Positions 1-6,283 of a stretch of 6,456 nt of DNA are shown in pieces. Within the stretch, counting starts at the first letter, position 1. The number at the start of each line of letters is the position of its first letter. Under the pieces are notes generated by a model. It saw only the letters and a list, made by a program, of their open reading frames with translations. It had not been told where the DNA came from and did not search any database. Origin of the DNA: Candidatus Methylomirabilota bacterium. Its GTDB lineage: Bacteria > Methylomirabilota > Methylomirabilia > Methylomirabilales > Methylomirabilaceae. A program made the position numbers and the translations under genes. Where the stretch lies: contig JAGWRQ010000123.1 in the NCBI GenBank assembly GCA_028869615.1, positions 1 through 6,456 of the forward strand, given 5' to 3'.

Positions 1-250
1 AGTGCGCGCCTGGTTTTAACCCACGGACGTAGATATGCCAGAAATGAAAGGTCTTATTCACGAAGGGATCGAGCAGGATAACCTGAAACGGTTCGGGCGC
101 ATCATGTCGCTCGAATAACAGCAGTTCGACGCCGGTCGCGTTCTCCGAAAACAGCGAGAAATTCACGCCGTCTTGATCGGGGATCGCCCCAAGCGGATGA
201 GGCGAGCCTTTCTCGGCCTGAAATACCGGCTTAGAATCGGCAGGAGCCAT
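1..250 (-). CDS. glgX: Glycogen debranching enzyme GlgX, N-terminal part (runs off the left edge)
   Basis: The reverse strand from 250 to the window edge reads as an open frame of 83 codons beginning MAPADSKPVFQAEKG. The segment PLGAIPDQDGVNFSLFSENA (about residues 19-38), then GVELLLFE and FHFWHIYVRGLKPGAH, is the N-terminal carbohydrate-binding (CBM48/isoamylase N) domain typical of GlgX-type debranching enzymes. These hydrolyse alpha-1,6 branch points of phosphorylase-trimmed glycogen in the cytoplasm. The GH13 catalytic domain lies outside the window, so catalytic residues cannot be checked. The ATG at 250-248 is preceded by a GAGGT (255-259, 4-base spacer) and a stronger AGGAGGTG (263-270, 12-base spacer), either of which could serve as ribosome-binding site. 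It lies 122 bases downstream of the peptidase gene, in the same direction, with no clear terminator between. A related isoamylase/TreX-type protein cannot be excluded from the N-terminus alone. Confidence 0.88.
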   Translation of the reverse strand, partial: MAPADSKPVFQAEKGSPHPLGAIPDQDGVNFSLFSENATGVELLLFERHDAPEPFQVILLDPFVNKTFHFWHIYVRGLKPGAH

Positions 251-372
251 CGTGACCTCTTTCACCTCCTGCTCAATATTACTCCTTTGTGGTCACAATC
301 ACCTTGCGAGGATCTCTTAGAGCTATGTGGCCACGAAAACCTTCACCTCACCCGCCGCGTCATCCCCGAGGC

Positions 373-1287
373 TCATGCCTTAAATGCCCCGGTGTCCACC
401 CACTCGTTTTTGAGGAGTGACCACCAATCGACGGCCAGCCCATTCAATACATAATCGTAGGGGAGCCAGCCATAGCCATGGTCCCCCCATCCTGTCCCCC
501 AAGAGTTCCGGATCAGCAGCGCCCCGGTCGTCTGTGCGGCGCCGGGATTCGTATTCTTGATCTTGAGCGCGTTATCGTACCCCACAGCTACGATGGCATG
601 CCCGCCCGCCACCTTTTCTCCGGGGGTAGGGTAGGGGATCTTACCGCTCCCGGCCGCCTGGGAGATGGAGATATAGACCGTGAAGCCAAATATCGACGGC
701 AGCCCACCCGCCAGATTGGTCTTGATCCGGGCAAGAAGGGTCGGTTTGCTGGTGCTGGGAGGATCGAGCCGGTAGTACGACATCGCCTGATAGTTCTGGG
801 CAAAGGCATAGCAGAAGGCCGTCGGCTCCTTATCAAAATCGGCAATGGTATACGACCAATACTCCTCGGGCGGGACGCCGAACAGCACCAAGGCCCCCAT
901 TGTAGTCCGGAGGAAGGCGCCTGTGTCACCCGTCACATGCATCAGGTCCCTGGTCGCCTTATACAGAAAGAGCCGGGAAGCGTCGAGGTGGCGTCCGAAG
1001 GCCCGGCGCTCAAAATACTCCACCACCCCCACCCCGGCATTCGCCGTGCAGGAGCCCAGGGCACCTTGATCCTCGATAGGGGAGCACCAGGCCCGAAGAT
1101 CAACAGACGTGGGTAGCGTCTTCAGAGGCGCCGCCACACCTACCTTTTTCAGCATCGACTTCACCGAGTCACGCTGCCCCAGTGCTTTCAGTTGGGTGGG
1201 CAGTTCATCCAGCTCGACCGTATGATCGCGAAAATCTGGATAGTCCGGCAACCATCCCATGCCCCGCTGTTCATGCATCTCAGCCAT
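373..1287 (-). CDS. C1 (papain) family cysteine peptidase
   Basis: This 304-residue protein carries the complete papain-family active site. The oxyanion Gln74 and nucleophile Cys80 lie in DQGALGSCTANA, His230 in GGHAIVAVGYDN, and Asn261 in LIRNSWGTGWGDHGYGWLPYDYV. The N-terminus has the GWLPDYPDFRDHTVE motif (residues 11-25) often seen in bacterial and archaeal C1 peptidases, followed by a linker rather than a long inhibitory prodomain; the mature-type fold seems to start near SVDLRAWCSPIEDQG (61-75). No signal peptide or membrane segment is visible, so the product is predicted to be cytoplasmic or exported by a non-Sec route. The ATG at 1287 has a strong AGGAGG (1295-1300) with a 7-base spacer, preferred over the Met at residue 4. 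It lies 92 bases downstream of the receiver remnant, and the intervening segment is AT-rich around 1305-1335 and may hold its promoter. The substrate is unknown. Confidence 0.9.
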   Translation of the reverse strand: MAEMHEQRGMGWLPDYPDFRDHTVELDELPTQLKALGQRDSVKSMLKKVGVAAPLKTLPTSVDLRAWCSPIEDQGALGSCTANAGVGVVEYFERRAFGRHLDASRLFLYKATRDLMHVTGDTGAFLRTTMGALVLFGVPPEEYWSYTIADFDKEPTAFCYAFAQNYQAMSYYRLDPPSTSKPTLLARIKTNLAGGLPSIFGFTVYISISQAAGSGKIPYPTPGEKVAGGHAIVAVGYDNALKIKNTNPGAAQTTGALLIRNSWGTGWGDHGYGWLPYDYVLNGLAVDWWSLLKNEWVDTGAFKA

Positions 1288-1294
1288 CTGTTCG

Positions 1295-1300
1295 CCTCCT
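1295..1300 (-). promoter_or_regulatory. Ribosome-binding site of the C1 peptidase gene
   Basis: The reverse strand reads AGGAGG here, 7 bases before the ATG at 1287. This fixes the start of the peptidase gene over the internal Met at residue 4. Confidence 0.75.
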
Positions 1301-1340
1301 GTACATTAATGTGGTTGATTTACAAAATGAATTGAGGGTA

Positions 1341-1352
1341 AGCGCACGCGCT
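1341..1352. repeat. Short inverted repeat upstream of the C1 peptidase gene
   Basis: The bases form AGCGC-AC-GCGCT, a perfect 5-bp inverted repeat with a 2-base centre. It lies in the 92-base gap between the receiver remnant and the peptidase start, about 54 bases upstream of the ATG. Its position would suit an operator, but nothing else supports that. Confidence 0.3.
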
Positions 1353-1379
1353 GTGGTGACATCCCCTCCCTCTTTCTCT

Positions 1380-1736
1380 TCAACAACGAGTCTCAATGAA
1401 TCGCCAGCTCCGTGAGGGTGGTGAATCAGTTACTGTCTCCCATCCTGACCGAACGTAATCCCCCAGGGGACACACCGTCAATACGCGTTTTGGCGTACAT
1501 GGTCCCACACCAACCAGCCGGTGTCCGTCACTCAAGTCAGAGGCGCTGTCAGCCATAGCGGCCAGTATCGGACTAGTGCGCGGCTCGCGCGAGGCTGAGA
1601 GCCGCTGAATGCTTGCCAAGAGATCGTCGATATCCGAAGCGAACACAGGGATGAAGCCGTTTTGTTCCAAGGCGGCTTTCAGGAAGCCCAGTATGTGGGG
1701 ATTATCCTCGACGATCAAAATCCGTGGTTTTGTCAT
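1380..1736 (-). pseudogene. Response-regulator receiver (REC) domain, decayed after its first half
   Basis: The frame starts MTKPRILIVEDNPHILGF and matches the beginning of a two-component receiver domain: beta-1 with the acidic pair Glu10-Asp11, helix 1 to about residue 27, beta-2 IPVFASD, then helix 2 to about residue 46. From about residue 48 the match stops. No beta-3 with a phospho-acceptor Asp, no conserved Thr/Ser and no beta-5 Lys can be found in the remaining 70 residues, which look like random translation ending ...WRFIETRC. I read the other two reverse frames through 1380-1620 and found no continuation, so a single frameshift does not explain it. The ATG at 1736 is preferred over the Met seven codons upstream because it has a GGAGGT 5 bases away. 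It may still be translated as a short protein, but phospho-transfer is unlikely. Confidence 0.6.
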
Positions 1737-1741
1737 TGGAA

Positions 1742-1747
1742 ACCTCC
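1742..1747 (-). promoter_or_regulatory. Ribosome-binding site of the receiver-domain remnant
   Basis: The reverse strand reads GGAGGT with a 5-base spacer to the ATG at 1736. It decides the start and shows that the reading frame was once a real gene with its own translation signal. Confidence 0.65.
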
Positions 1748-2041
1748 GTGTCTCCAATCAAACGATTCGGAAAGAGCGTACGGGTGATGATCCTCTCCGC
1801 CCAATGCTCGGATCCTTGGGGGGAGAGAGGAGAATGGGACAGCGCCATATCGAGCCATACCGATCAGTCTTGGGACTGAACGGGCTGAACCGTACGCAAT
1901 CCACAGGCCATCAACACGGCGTTGGTCGAAAAAACCTCAAATCTCCATGTAGTCAGGGAGTTATGAGATTCACGCACAGCCCATCTCGACCGGACGAGTC
2001 CTGTATTGATATGATTTTTGATATGCAGGTGTGTAAAAAGG

Positions 2042-2062
2042 TAAAAAGAGCAGATGCCGCTC
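2042..2062 (-). terminator. Possible rho-independent terminator after the uracil-DNA glycosylase gene
   Basis: About 45 bases downstream of the glycosylase stop, the reverse strand reads GAGCG-GCATC-TGCTC followed at once by TTTTTAC and a second T run. The stem is only 4 bp plus one G-T wobble, so it is weak, but its placement at the end of the gene cluster and the long T-rich tail favour a termination role. Confidence 0.45.
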
Positions 2063-2106
2063 AAAATCCCCCGCCCGATCGTCAAGAGGATGCTGAAACT
2101 GAGATG

Positions 2107-2793
2107 CTATGTTTGCGCCTTGGGCAGCTTCTCGTACTCACGCTGCAGGAGCTTCATGTCCTCCCATACGGTCTTCTTCTCGTGAGGGTTGCGAAGCAGG
2201 TATGCGGGATGGAAGGTAGGCAGGATGGGAATCCCCTGATAGCTGTGAAAGCGGCCCCGGAGCTTCGAGATCGGTTCTTTGGTTCGCAGGAGGGTCTGAG
2301 CCGCAAAGGTGCCCAGCGCGCAAATCAATTTCGGCTTGATGGCTTGAAGCTGCGCGATCAAGAAGGGTTCGCACGCGGCGATCTCATCCGGTTCCGGGTT
2401 TCGATTCCCCGGCGGTCGGCATTTGATGATGTTGCAGATGTAGACCTGCTCGCGGGTCAGCTTCATCGCCTCAATAATCCGGGTCAGCAACTGGCCCGCT
2501 TTGCCCACGAACGGCTCTCCCTGCTGGTCTTCGTCCGCTCCCGGGGCCTCCCCCACAAAGGTGAGCCAGGCCTTCGGATCCCCGACCCCAAAGACGATAG
2601 TCTTCCGACCTTGATGCAGCTTGCACCGCGTGCACTCCCCCAGCGTCTGCCGCACATGAGCGAGGGTCAGGGATGGCTCAGAAAGCCTCACTAGGCGCTC
2701 AGGCCACGCGACGTGCAGGCGTTCCACCCCCATGAGTTGCTGCCGGCGCATGTGAGCGCGCGTCTGGCCGATCAGTTCGCGGAGTTCGTCCAT
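2107..2793 (-). CDS. Family 4 uracil-DNA glycosylase (Fe-S cluster type)
   Basis: Family 4 enzymes remove uracil arising from cytosine deamination or misincorporation, starting base-excision repair. Numbered from the ATG at 2793 (228 residues), the four expected cluster cysteines are Cys54 and Cys57 (CTRCKL), Cys125 ([12 protein letters not shown]) and Cys141 (IAACEPFL). The uracil-binding/catalytic motif is [17 protein letters not shown] (81-97) and the C-terminal motif is HPAYLLRNP (195-203). About 50 residues precede the first cysteine; such leaders are common in bacterial members. The frame is also open to a TTG at 2817, overlapping coaBC by 11 bases. I prefer the ATG at 2793 because GAGGGT lies 9 bases upstream and it follows the coaBC stop by 13 bases, which suits translational coupling. 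The ribosome-binding purines come from the heptad repeat at 2803-2823. It is the last gene of the cluster. Confidence 0.92.
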   Translation of the reverse strand: MDELRELIGQTRAHMRRQQLMGVERLHVAWPERLVRLSEPSLTLAHVRQTLGECTRCKLHQGRKTIVFGVGDPKAWLTFVGEAPGADEDQQGEPFVGKAGQLLTRIIEAMKLTREQVYICNIIKCRPPGNRNPEPDEIAACEPFLIAQLQAIKPKLICALGTFAAQTLLRTKEPISKLRGRFHSYQGIPILPTFHPAYLLRNPHEKKTVWEDMKLLQREYEKLPKAQT

Positions 2794-2802
2794 CTGAGAT
2801 AT

Positions 2803-2823
2803 ACCCTCAACCCTCAACCCTGC
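2803..2823. repeat. Heptad repeat array A at the coaBC-glycosylase junction
   Basis: Three tandem heptads read ACCCTCA, ACCCTCA and ACCCTGC on the plus strand (AGGGTTG type on the coding strand). The array encodes the last residues of CoaBC (RVEG), supplies its TGA stop (2807-2809) and provides the purines in front of the glycosylase ATG. Confidence 0.75.
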
Positions 2824-4030
2824 CCCCTTGTTTTTCGTGCCGCAGGCTAACCACGCGGTCGAGGATCCGACGCGCCACCTCGCGCTTTGGCAGCAGTGGA
2901 AGCGCGTCCACCCCTCCTTCCGGATCGAGGAGGACCACCTGATTGGTCTCGCTCTCGAAGCCGCCTTCCGCTTGGCTCACGTCGTTGGCCACGATCAGGT
3001 CAAGGTTCTTCTTCTTGAGCTTTTGTTCCGCCCGTCGCACGACATCGCTGGTCTCAGCCGCGAATCCGACGATAATCCGCGTGCCCTTCTGCGCGCCGAT
3101 CTCGTGCAGGATGTCCGGATTCGGAACCAGTTCCAGCGTCAGGGGCGCATCGCGTTTCGTGAGCTTCGACTCCGCCGGGTGAGCCGGGCGATAGTCGCTC
3201 ACCGCGGCAGCCTTGATCACCACCGTAGCCTCAGCCAGCCGATCCAGTGCCGCTGCGCGCATCTGCAGGGCCGTCTCGACTCGGATAATCTCAACGCCTT
3301 GAGGGGGCGTCAAGTCGGATGGGCCGCTCACCAGTATAGTTTTGGCGCCCCGAGCTACCGCCTCCTCAGCCAGGGCATACCCCATTTTACCGGAGGCGCG
3401 GGTACTCAGGAAGCGGACCGGATCGAGCCGCTCACGCGTCGGGCCGGCAGTGATCAGGACCACTTCACCGCTCAGGTCACTTTTCGGGCAGAGCAGCTCG
3501 GTCACGGTTTGCATGATGTCGGCAATCTCGGCCAGCCGGCCGGGCCCCCACACCCCAGAAGCCAACTCTCCCGTCGCGGGCCCCACCACGCGCACGCCCC
3601 AAGTCCGCAGCCGCGTCAGATTCGCTTGCACGGCGGGGTGGCGATACATGGCCGCGTCCATGGCGGGCGCCAGAACAATCGGCCGCGTGCAGGCTAGAAA
3701 GAGGGCGCTTAGCAGATCGTCGGCACGTCCCTGGGCAAACTTGGCGATGCTGTCGGCGGTGGCCGGAGCGACCAGGAACAGGTCAGCCCCGTGAGGAGCG
3801 GCGACATGGCGGATTGTCGCTTCGTCATCCCGGGCGAAGAGATCGGTCATGACCTCTTGCCGCGAGAGGGTGGCAAAGGTCAGGGGCGCGACAAACCGCT
3901 GCGCCGATTCGGTCATGGCAACAAGGACGGAAGCTCCCGCCTTGGTGAGCTCCCGCAAGAGTTCCACGGCCTTATAGGCGGCGATACTCCCGGTCACGCC
4001 CAGGATAATCTTTTTTCCCGTCAGTGTCAT
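2807..4030 (-). CDS. coaBC: Bifunctional phosphopantothenoylcysteine decarboxylase / phosphopantothenate-cysteine ligase
   Basis: CoaBC (Dfp) joins cysteine to 4'-phosphopantothenate using CTP and then decarboxylates the product with FMN, giving 4'-phosphopantetheine for coenzyme A. Numbered from the ATG at 4030 (407 residues), the flavin CoaC domain spans about 1-185, with GVTGSIAAYK (11-20), catalytic His75, APATAD (88-93) and PAMDAAMYRHP (122-132). The CoaB domain spans about 190-395, with ITAGPTRERLDPVRFLS (193-209), ASGKMGYAL (212-220), AAAVSDYRP (274-282) and Lys289. Spacing matches E. coli Dfp numbering closely. Three positions differ from the E. coli type: Asp125 for Asn, Ser158 for Cys (in LASGVWGPGR) and Thr210 for Asn. 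The open frame reaches an ATG at 4057, but those nine codons are heptad repeat, and the family normally starts at MTLTGKKIILG. The start lies 30 bases after the slt stop; its ribosome-binding site is weak (GGTGG). Confidence 0.93.
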   Translation of the reverse strand: MTLTGKKIILGVTGSIAAYKAVELLRELTKAGASVLVAMTESAQRFVAPLTFATLSRQEVMTDLFARDDEATIRHVAAPHGADLFLVAPATADSIAKFAQGRADDLLSALFLACTRPIVLAPAMDAAMYRHPAVQANLTRLRTWGVRVVGPATGELASGVWGPGRLAEIADIMQTVTELLCPKSDLSGEVVLITAGPTRERLDPVRFLSTRASGKMGYALAEEAVARGAKTILVSGPSDLTPPQGVEIIRVETALQMRAAALDRLAEATVVIKAAAVSDYRPAHPAESKLTKRDAPLTLELVPNPDILHEIGAQKGTRIIVGFAAETSDVVRRAEQKLKKKNLDLIVANDVSQAEGGFESETNQVVLLDPEGGVDALPLLPKREVARRILDRVVSLRHEKQGGRVEG

Positions 4031-4041
4031 CTGTCCACCAC

Positions 4042-4069
4042 ACACCCCATACCCCACATCCTACACCCC
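4042..4069. repeat. Heptad repeat array B at the slt-coaBC junction
   Basis: Four degenerate heptads read ACACCCC, ATACCCC, ACATCCT and ACACCCC on the plus strand. The array provides the TAG stop of slt (4061-4063) and fills most of the gap before the coaBC start. On the reverse strand it resembles array D, with 20 of 24 aligned bases identical. Confidence 0.65.
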
Positions 4070-6283
4070 GCCTTTGTCTGCGCTGTATTGCGTGCGGTAG
4101 CGGTAATAGCTTCCAAGGACCCGCTTTACATACGCTTTTGTCTCTGCGAACGGGATCTCTTCAATGAACTCGTCATCAGCGCGATCTCCAAGCCGTCCTA
4201 TCCAGCGGCGCACCTGGTTTGGCCCGGCATTGTAGGCGGCTAACGCTTTGGCCCAGTTGCCCTTGAACTCCTCGATCATCATCGCCAGGTATTGAGTGCC
4301 GAGCGCAATATTATTAGCCGGCGCGTCGAGCTTCGTCGGATCCCCAGAGTTGCCGGCCGCGCGGACCAGGTGATTGGCGGTTATGGGGAGTAGTTGCATG
4401 AGCCCAACAGCCCCGGAAGGCGACACGACCCGTTCGCCAAACGCGCTCTCCTCTCGAATCAGCGCCACCACCAGATACGGATCAAGGGCATAACGCGCGC
4501 TCTGCTCCTGGACCGGCCCCCAGTAGCCGAGCGGATAGAGGAACTCCCAATACCTCGGCACCGGCTCCGCGGGCCGAGTCTGCGCGTATAGTGGGCGAAG
4601 GAGGTGCTTCGCAATCCATACACTCTTTTCGAGATCACCCAAGTCGAGCAATGTGCTACAGGCCTCATATAAGACCCCGCGGTCGTCAGCGTACCGCCCT
4701 GCGAGGGCTCGGAACTCCTCCGATGCTTCCTCCCGCAGCTTCAGCTCCTTGAGTAGTCTGGCTCTTGCGGTTTCTGAAGAACAGGGGGTAGGGTTGAGGG
4801 TGCAGGGTGAGAGCGCTCCTGACCCCTGACCCCTGACCCCTGACCGCTGATCCATGATAACGGGAGAGGTCTGCGCAGCCTTTCGGTCCAGTGTCCTGAG
4901 GCGGCGACGCGTCTGTTCGGCGTAATAGTCTTCGTCGCTGTGGGCACTGAGCAACCTCCGGTACGCCTTGACTGCCTTGCCCCACTTTTTCAGACTTTCA
5001 AAAACCCGTCCCTGCCAGTAGAGGGCTTTCGCCTGAAACCGCGAATCCGACGCGCCCCTCGCGTGCAGTCGTCGCAGATCAGCAAGCGCCTGCGTGAACG
5101 CCGACTGCCGGTAATGGATCCAGGCTCGAGTCCAGAGGGCGGCGTCGGCGAATCGACTCGACGGGTGATCCTTGAGGAGTCGATTGAGAGCTTGGATTGC
5201 CTGCTTCGGTTTACCGTCGTCGCTATGCTGGAGCGCCAGCAGGTAGAGCGACTCAACGGTAAAGGGGCTGTTCGGATAGGCGTCGATCAGTCGGGCCCAC
5301 GTGGTGATAGCCTGTTCGCGGTCGTCAAGTCTGGCATAGCTTCGTCCGATCCAGTACAGCGCTTCCGCCGAGTGAAAGGAATGGTCCTGATCCAGGGGCG
5401 ACAGGAGGCTGATGGCTTGACGGTAATCCCGGCGTTGAAAGTGGCTGATGCCGCTCCACAGCCTTGCGCGTGTGGCAAGGCGTGCGTCATCGCTCAAGAA
5501 GGGCGCAAACGCGGTAATTGCCTGGGCGTACTGGCCGCTGCGGTACAGGCTGAGTGCCCGTTCGAACTGCTCGTCTGCGGTAAAGGGTGGTACGTCCGCC
5601 ATCGAGGTCAGGAGTTCGCCGGCTCGCGCGGCCTCCCTGGTCCCCGGCCACTTGAGCCACAACTCGCGTAACAGTGCTCCGGCCTCCTGTCGTTTGTCCG
5701 CCTTGACGGCGATCCCCGCCAGCGCGAGTCGCGCCTCTCGCTGCCTCGCCTCGCTCGAGGCGCGAGACAGGTAATCCCGGTACGCCTCTTCAGCCTGCGT
5801 GAGCTGATTCGCGTCGAGATAGAGCCGCGCGCGCTCTTGTCGGGCTCGCTCGGCGAGCAGGCTCTTCGGGTACTCGTCAAGTAAACGCGACAGCATCGCC
5901 AGCGCCCGAGAGTTCAGGCCCAGGGTCTGATAGGCGGACGCGGCATAATACAGGGCATAGTCACCCAGCAACGGCACTTGCGTTGCGACCGCCTCCAATG
6001 TGTCGGCAGCCTCCTGCCACTGCTTCTGTCTGTACAGCACCACACCCAGCAGGAAGTGAGCCTCGTGCGACCTGGAAAAGCCGTCACGGCGGCGTAGATC
6101 GTCGAGGAGGGGTGCTGCGCCCTGGTCATCATTGGTCTCGATGCGCTTGAGCGCCTCCTGCCATAACGGTTCCGTCGGCGCTTCCGAGGAGGCATCGGCG
6201 TATAGCGGCGCCAACAACATGAGGACACAGACGAAAGCGACCATCATCGGGCGGGGTATAGGGTGTAGGGTACAGACTTCCAC
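4061..6283 (-). CDS. slt: Soluble lytic murein transglycosylase (Slt70-like) with TPR-like repeats
   Basis: Lytic transglycosylases cleave the MurNAc-GlcNAc bond of peptidoglycan in the periplasm, leaving 1,6-anhydroMurNAc ends. The C-terminal GH23 domain (about 590-735) has catalytic Glu612 in ALIREESAFG, GAVGLMQLLP (624-633), LAAYNAGPNQV (681-691) and IPFAETKAYVKRVLGSYY (710-727), as in Slt70. Residues about 35-570 are helical pairs of TPR/tol-pal (YbgF)-like repeats. A Sec signal peptide, MMVAFVCVLMLLAPLYADA, covers residues 13-31. The start is uncertain: GTG at 6283 lies one base after the mtnA stop, has a weak AAGG and supplies an Arg for the signal n-region; ATG at 6247 or 6244 gives a neater hydrophobic start but has neither a ribosome-binding site nor a positive charge. 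Residues about 478-500 (DQRSGVRGQGSGALSPC...) are encoded by an in-frame heptad repeat. The stop lies within another repeat. Confidence 0.92.
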   Translation of the reverse strand: MEVCTLHPIPRPMMVAFVCVLMLLAPLYADASSEAPTEPLWQEALKRIETNDDQGAAPLLDDLRRRDGFSRSHEAHFLLGVVLYRQKQWQEAADTLEAVATQVPLLGDYALYYAASAYQTLGLNSRALAMLSRLLDEYPKSLLAERARQERARLYLDANQLTQAEEAYRDYLSRASSEARQREARLALAGIAVKADKRQEAGALLRELWLKWPGTREAARAGELLTSMADVPPFTADEQFERALSLYRSGQYAQAITAFAPFLSDDARLATRARLWSGISHFQRRDYRQAISLLSPLDQDHSFHSAEALYWIGRSYARLDDREQAITTWARLIDAYPNSPFTVESLYLLALQHSDDGKPKQAIQALNRLLKDHPSSRFADAALWTRAWIHYRQSAFTQALADLRRLHARGASDSRFQAKALYWQGRVFESLKKWGKAVKAYRRLLSAHSDEDYYAEQTRRRLRTLDRKAAQTSPVIMDQRSGVRGQGSGALSPCTLNPTPCSSETARARLLKELKLREEASEEFRALAGRYADDRGVLYEACSTLLDLGDLEKSVWIAKHLLRPLYAQTRPAEPVPRYWEFLYPLGYWGPVQEQSARYALDPYLVVALIREESAFGERVVSPSGAVGLMQLLPITANHLVRAAGNSGDPTKLDAPANNIALGTQYLAMMIEEFKGNWAKALAAYNAGPNQVRRWIGRLGDRADDEFIEEIPFAETKAYVKRVLGSYYRYRTQYSADKGGV
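4784..4851. repeat. Double heptad array C inserted in frame within slt
   Basis: The left half, GGGGGTA-GGGTTGA-GGGTGCA-GGGTGAG (4784-4811), is followed by the right half, TCCTGAC, three exact CCCTGAC copies (4824-4844) and CGCTGAT. GAGCGCTC, a perfect 8-base palindrome, sits at the join, so the halves form an inverted arrangement with CAGGGT facing ACCCCTG. Translation on the slt strand gives a Gly/Ser/Pro-rich segment at residues about 478-500, unlike the flanking helical repeats. Confidence 0.85.

Larger units (their letters stand above)
1737..2106. other. 370-base stretch with no supported gene
   Basis: Neither strand gives a reading frame with recognisable protein features. A 73-codon reverse frame with a TTG start (1864-2085) has no visible homology or ribosome-binding site. 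The segment 2001-2050 is AT-rich. It contains two direct copies of TTGATATG (2006-2013 and 2018-2025) and two adjacent copies of GTAAAAAG (2033-2040 and 2041-2048), the latter forming, on the reverse strand, the T-rich tail of a possible terminator. A purine tract (1818-1837) lies closer to the receiver remnant. The region probably separates the mtnA-udg transcript from the genes to the left and may hold a promoter for them; I could not pick a convincing -35/-10 pair. Confidence 0.5.

Noticed and set aside
478..1116. Long open frame on the plus strand (212 codons)
   Set aside because: It lies opposite the C1 peptidase gene, whose catalytic motifs are clear, and its translation has no recognisable domain.
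1380..1620. Single frameshift in a full receiver gene
   Set aside because: None of the three reverse frames downstream of the break shows a beta-3 Asp or later receiver motifs, so one frameshift cannot restore the domain.
1864..2085. 73-codon reverse frame with a TTG start in the gap after the glycosylase gene
   Set aside because: It has no ribosome-binding site, overlaps the possible terminator, and resembles no family I know.
1609..2694. 361-codon open frame on the plus strand
   Set aside because: Most of it is antisense to the uracil-DNA glycosylase gene and the receiver remnant; the translation is low-complexity and Arg/Leu-rich without motifs.
2828..3697. 289-codon open frame on the plus strand
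   Set aside because: It is antisense to coaBC, and its His/Arg-rich translation is typical of the complement of a GC-rich gene.
4031..4057. Upstream ATG start for coaBC at 4057
   Set aside because: The extra nine codons are largely heptad repeat, and the family normally begins at the MTLTGKKI start at 4030.
4784..4851. CRISPR-like array
   Set aside because: The units are seven bases long with no spacers; this is a simple tandem repeat.
4940..5671. 243-codon open frame on the plus strand
   Set aside because: It is antisense to the repeat region of the transglycosylase and has no motif.
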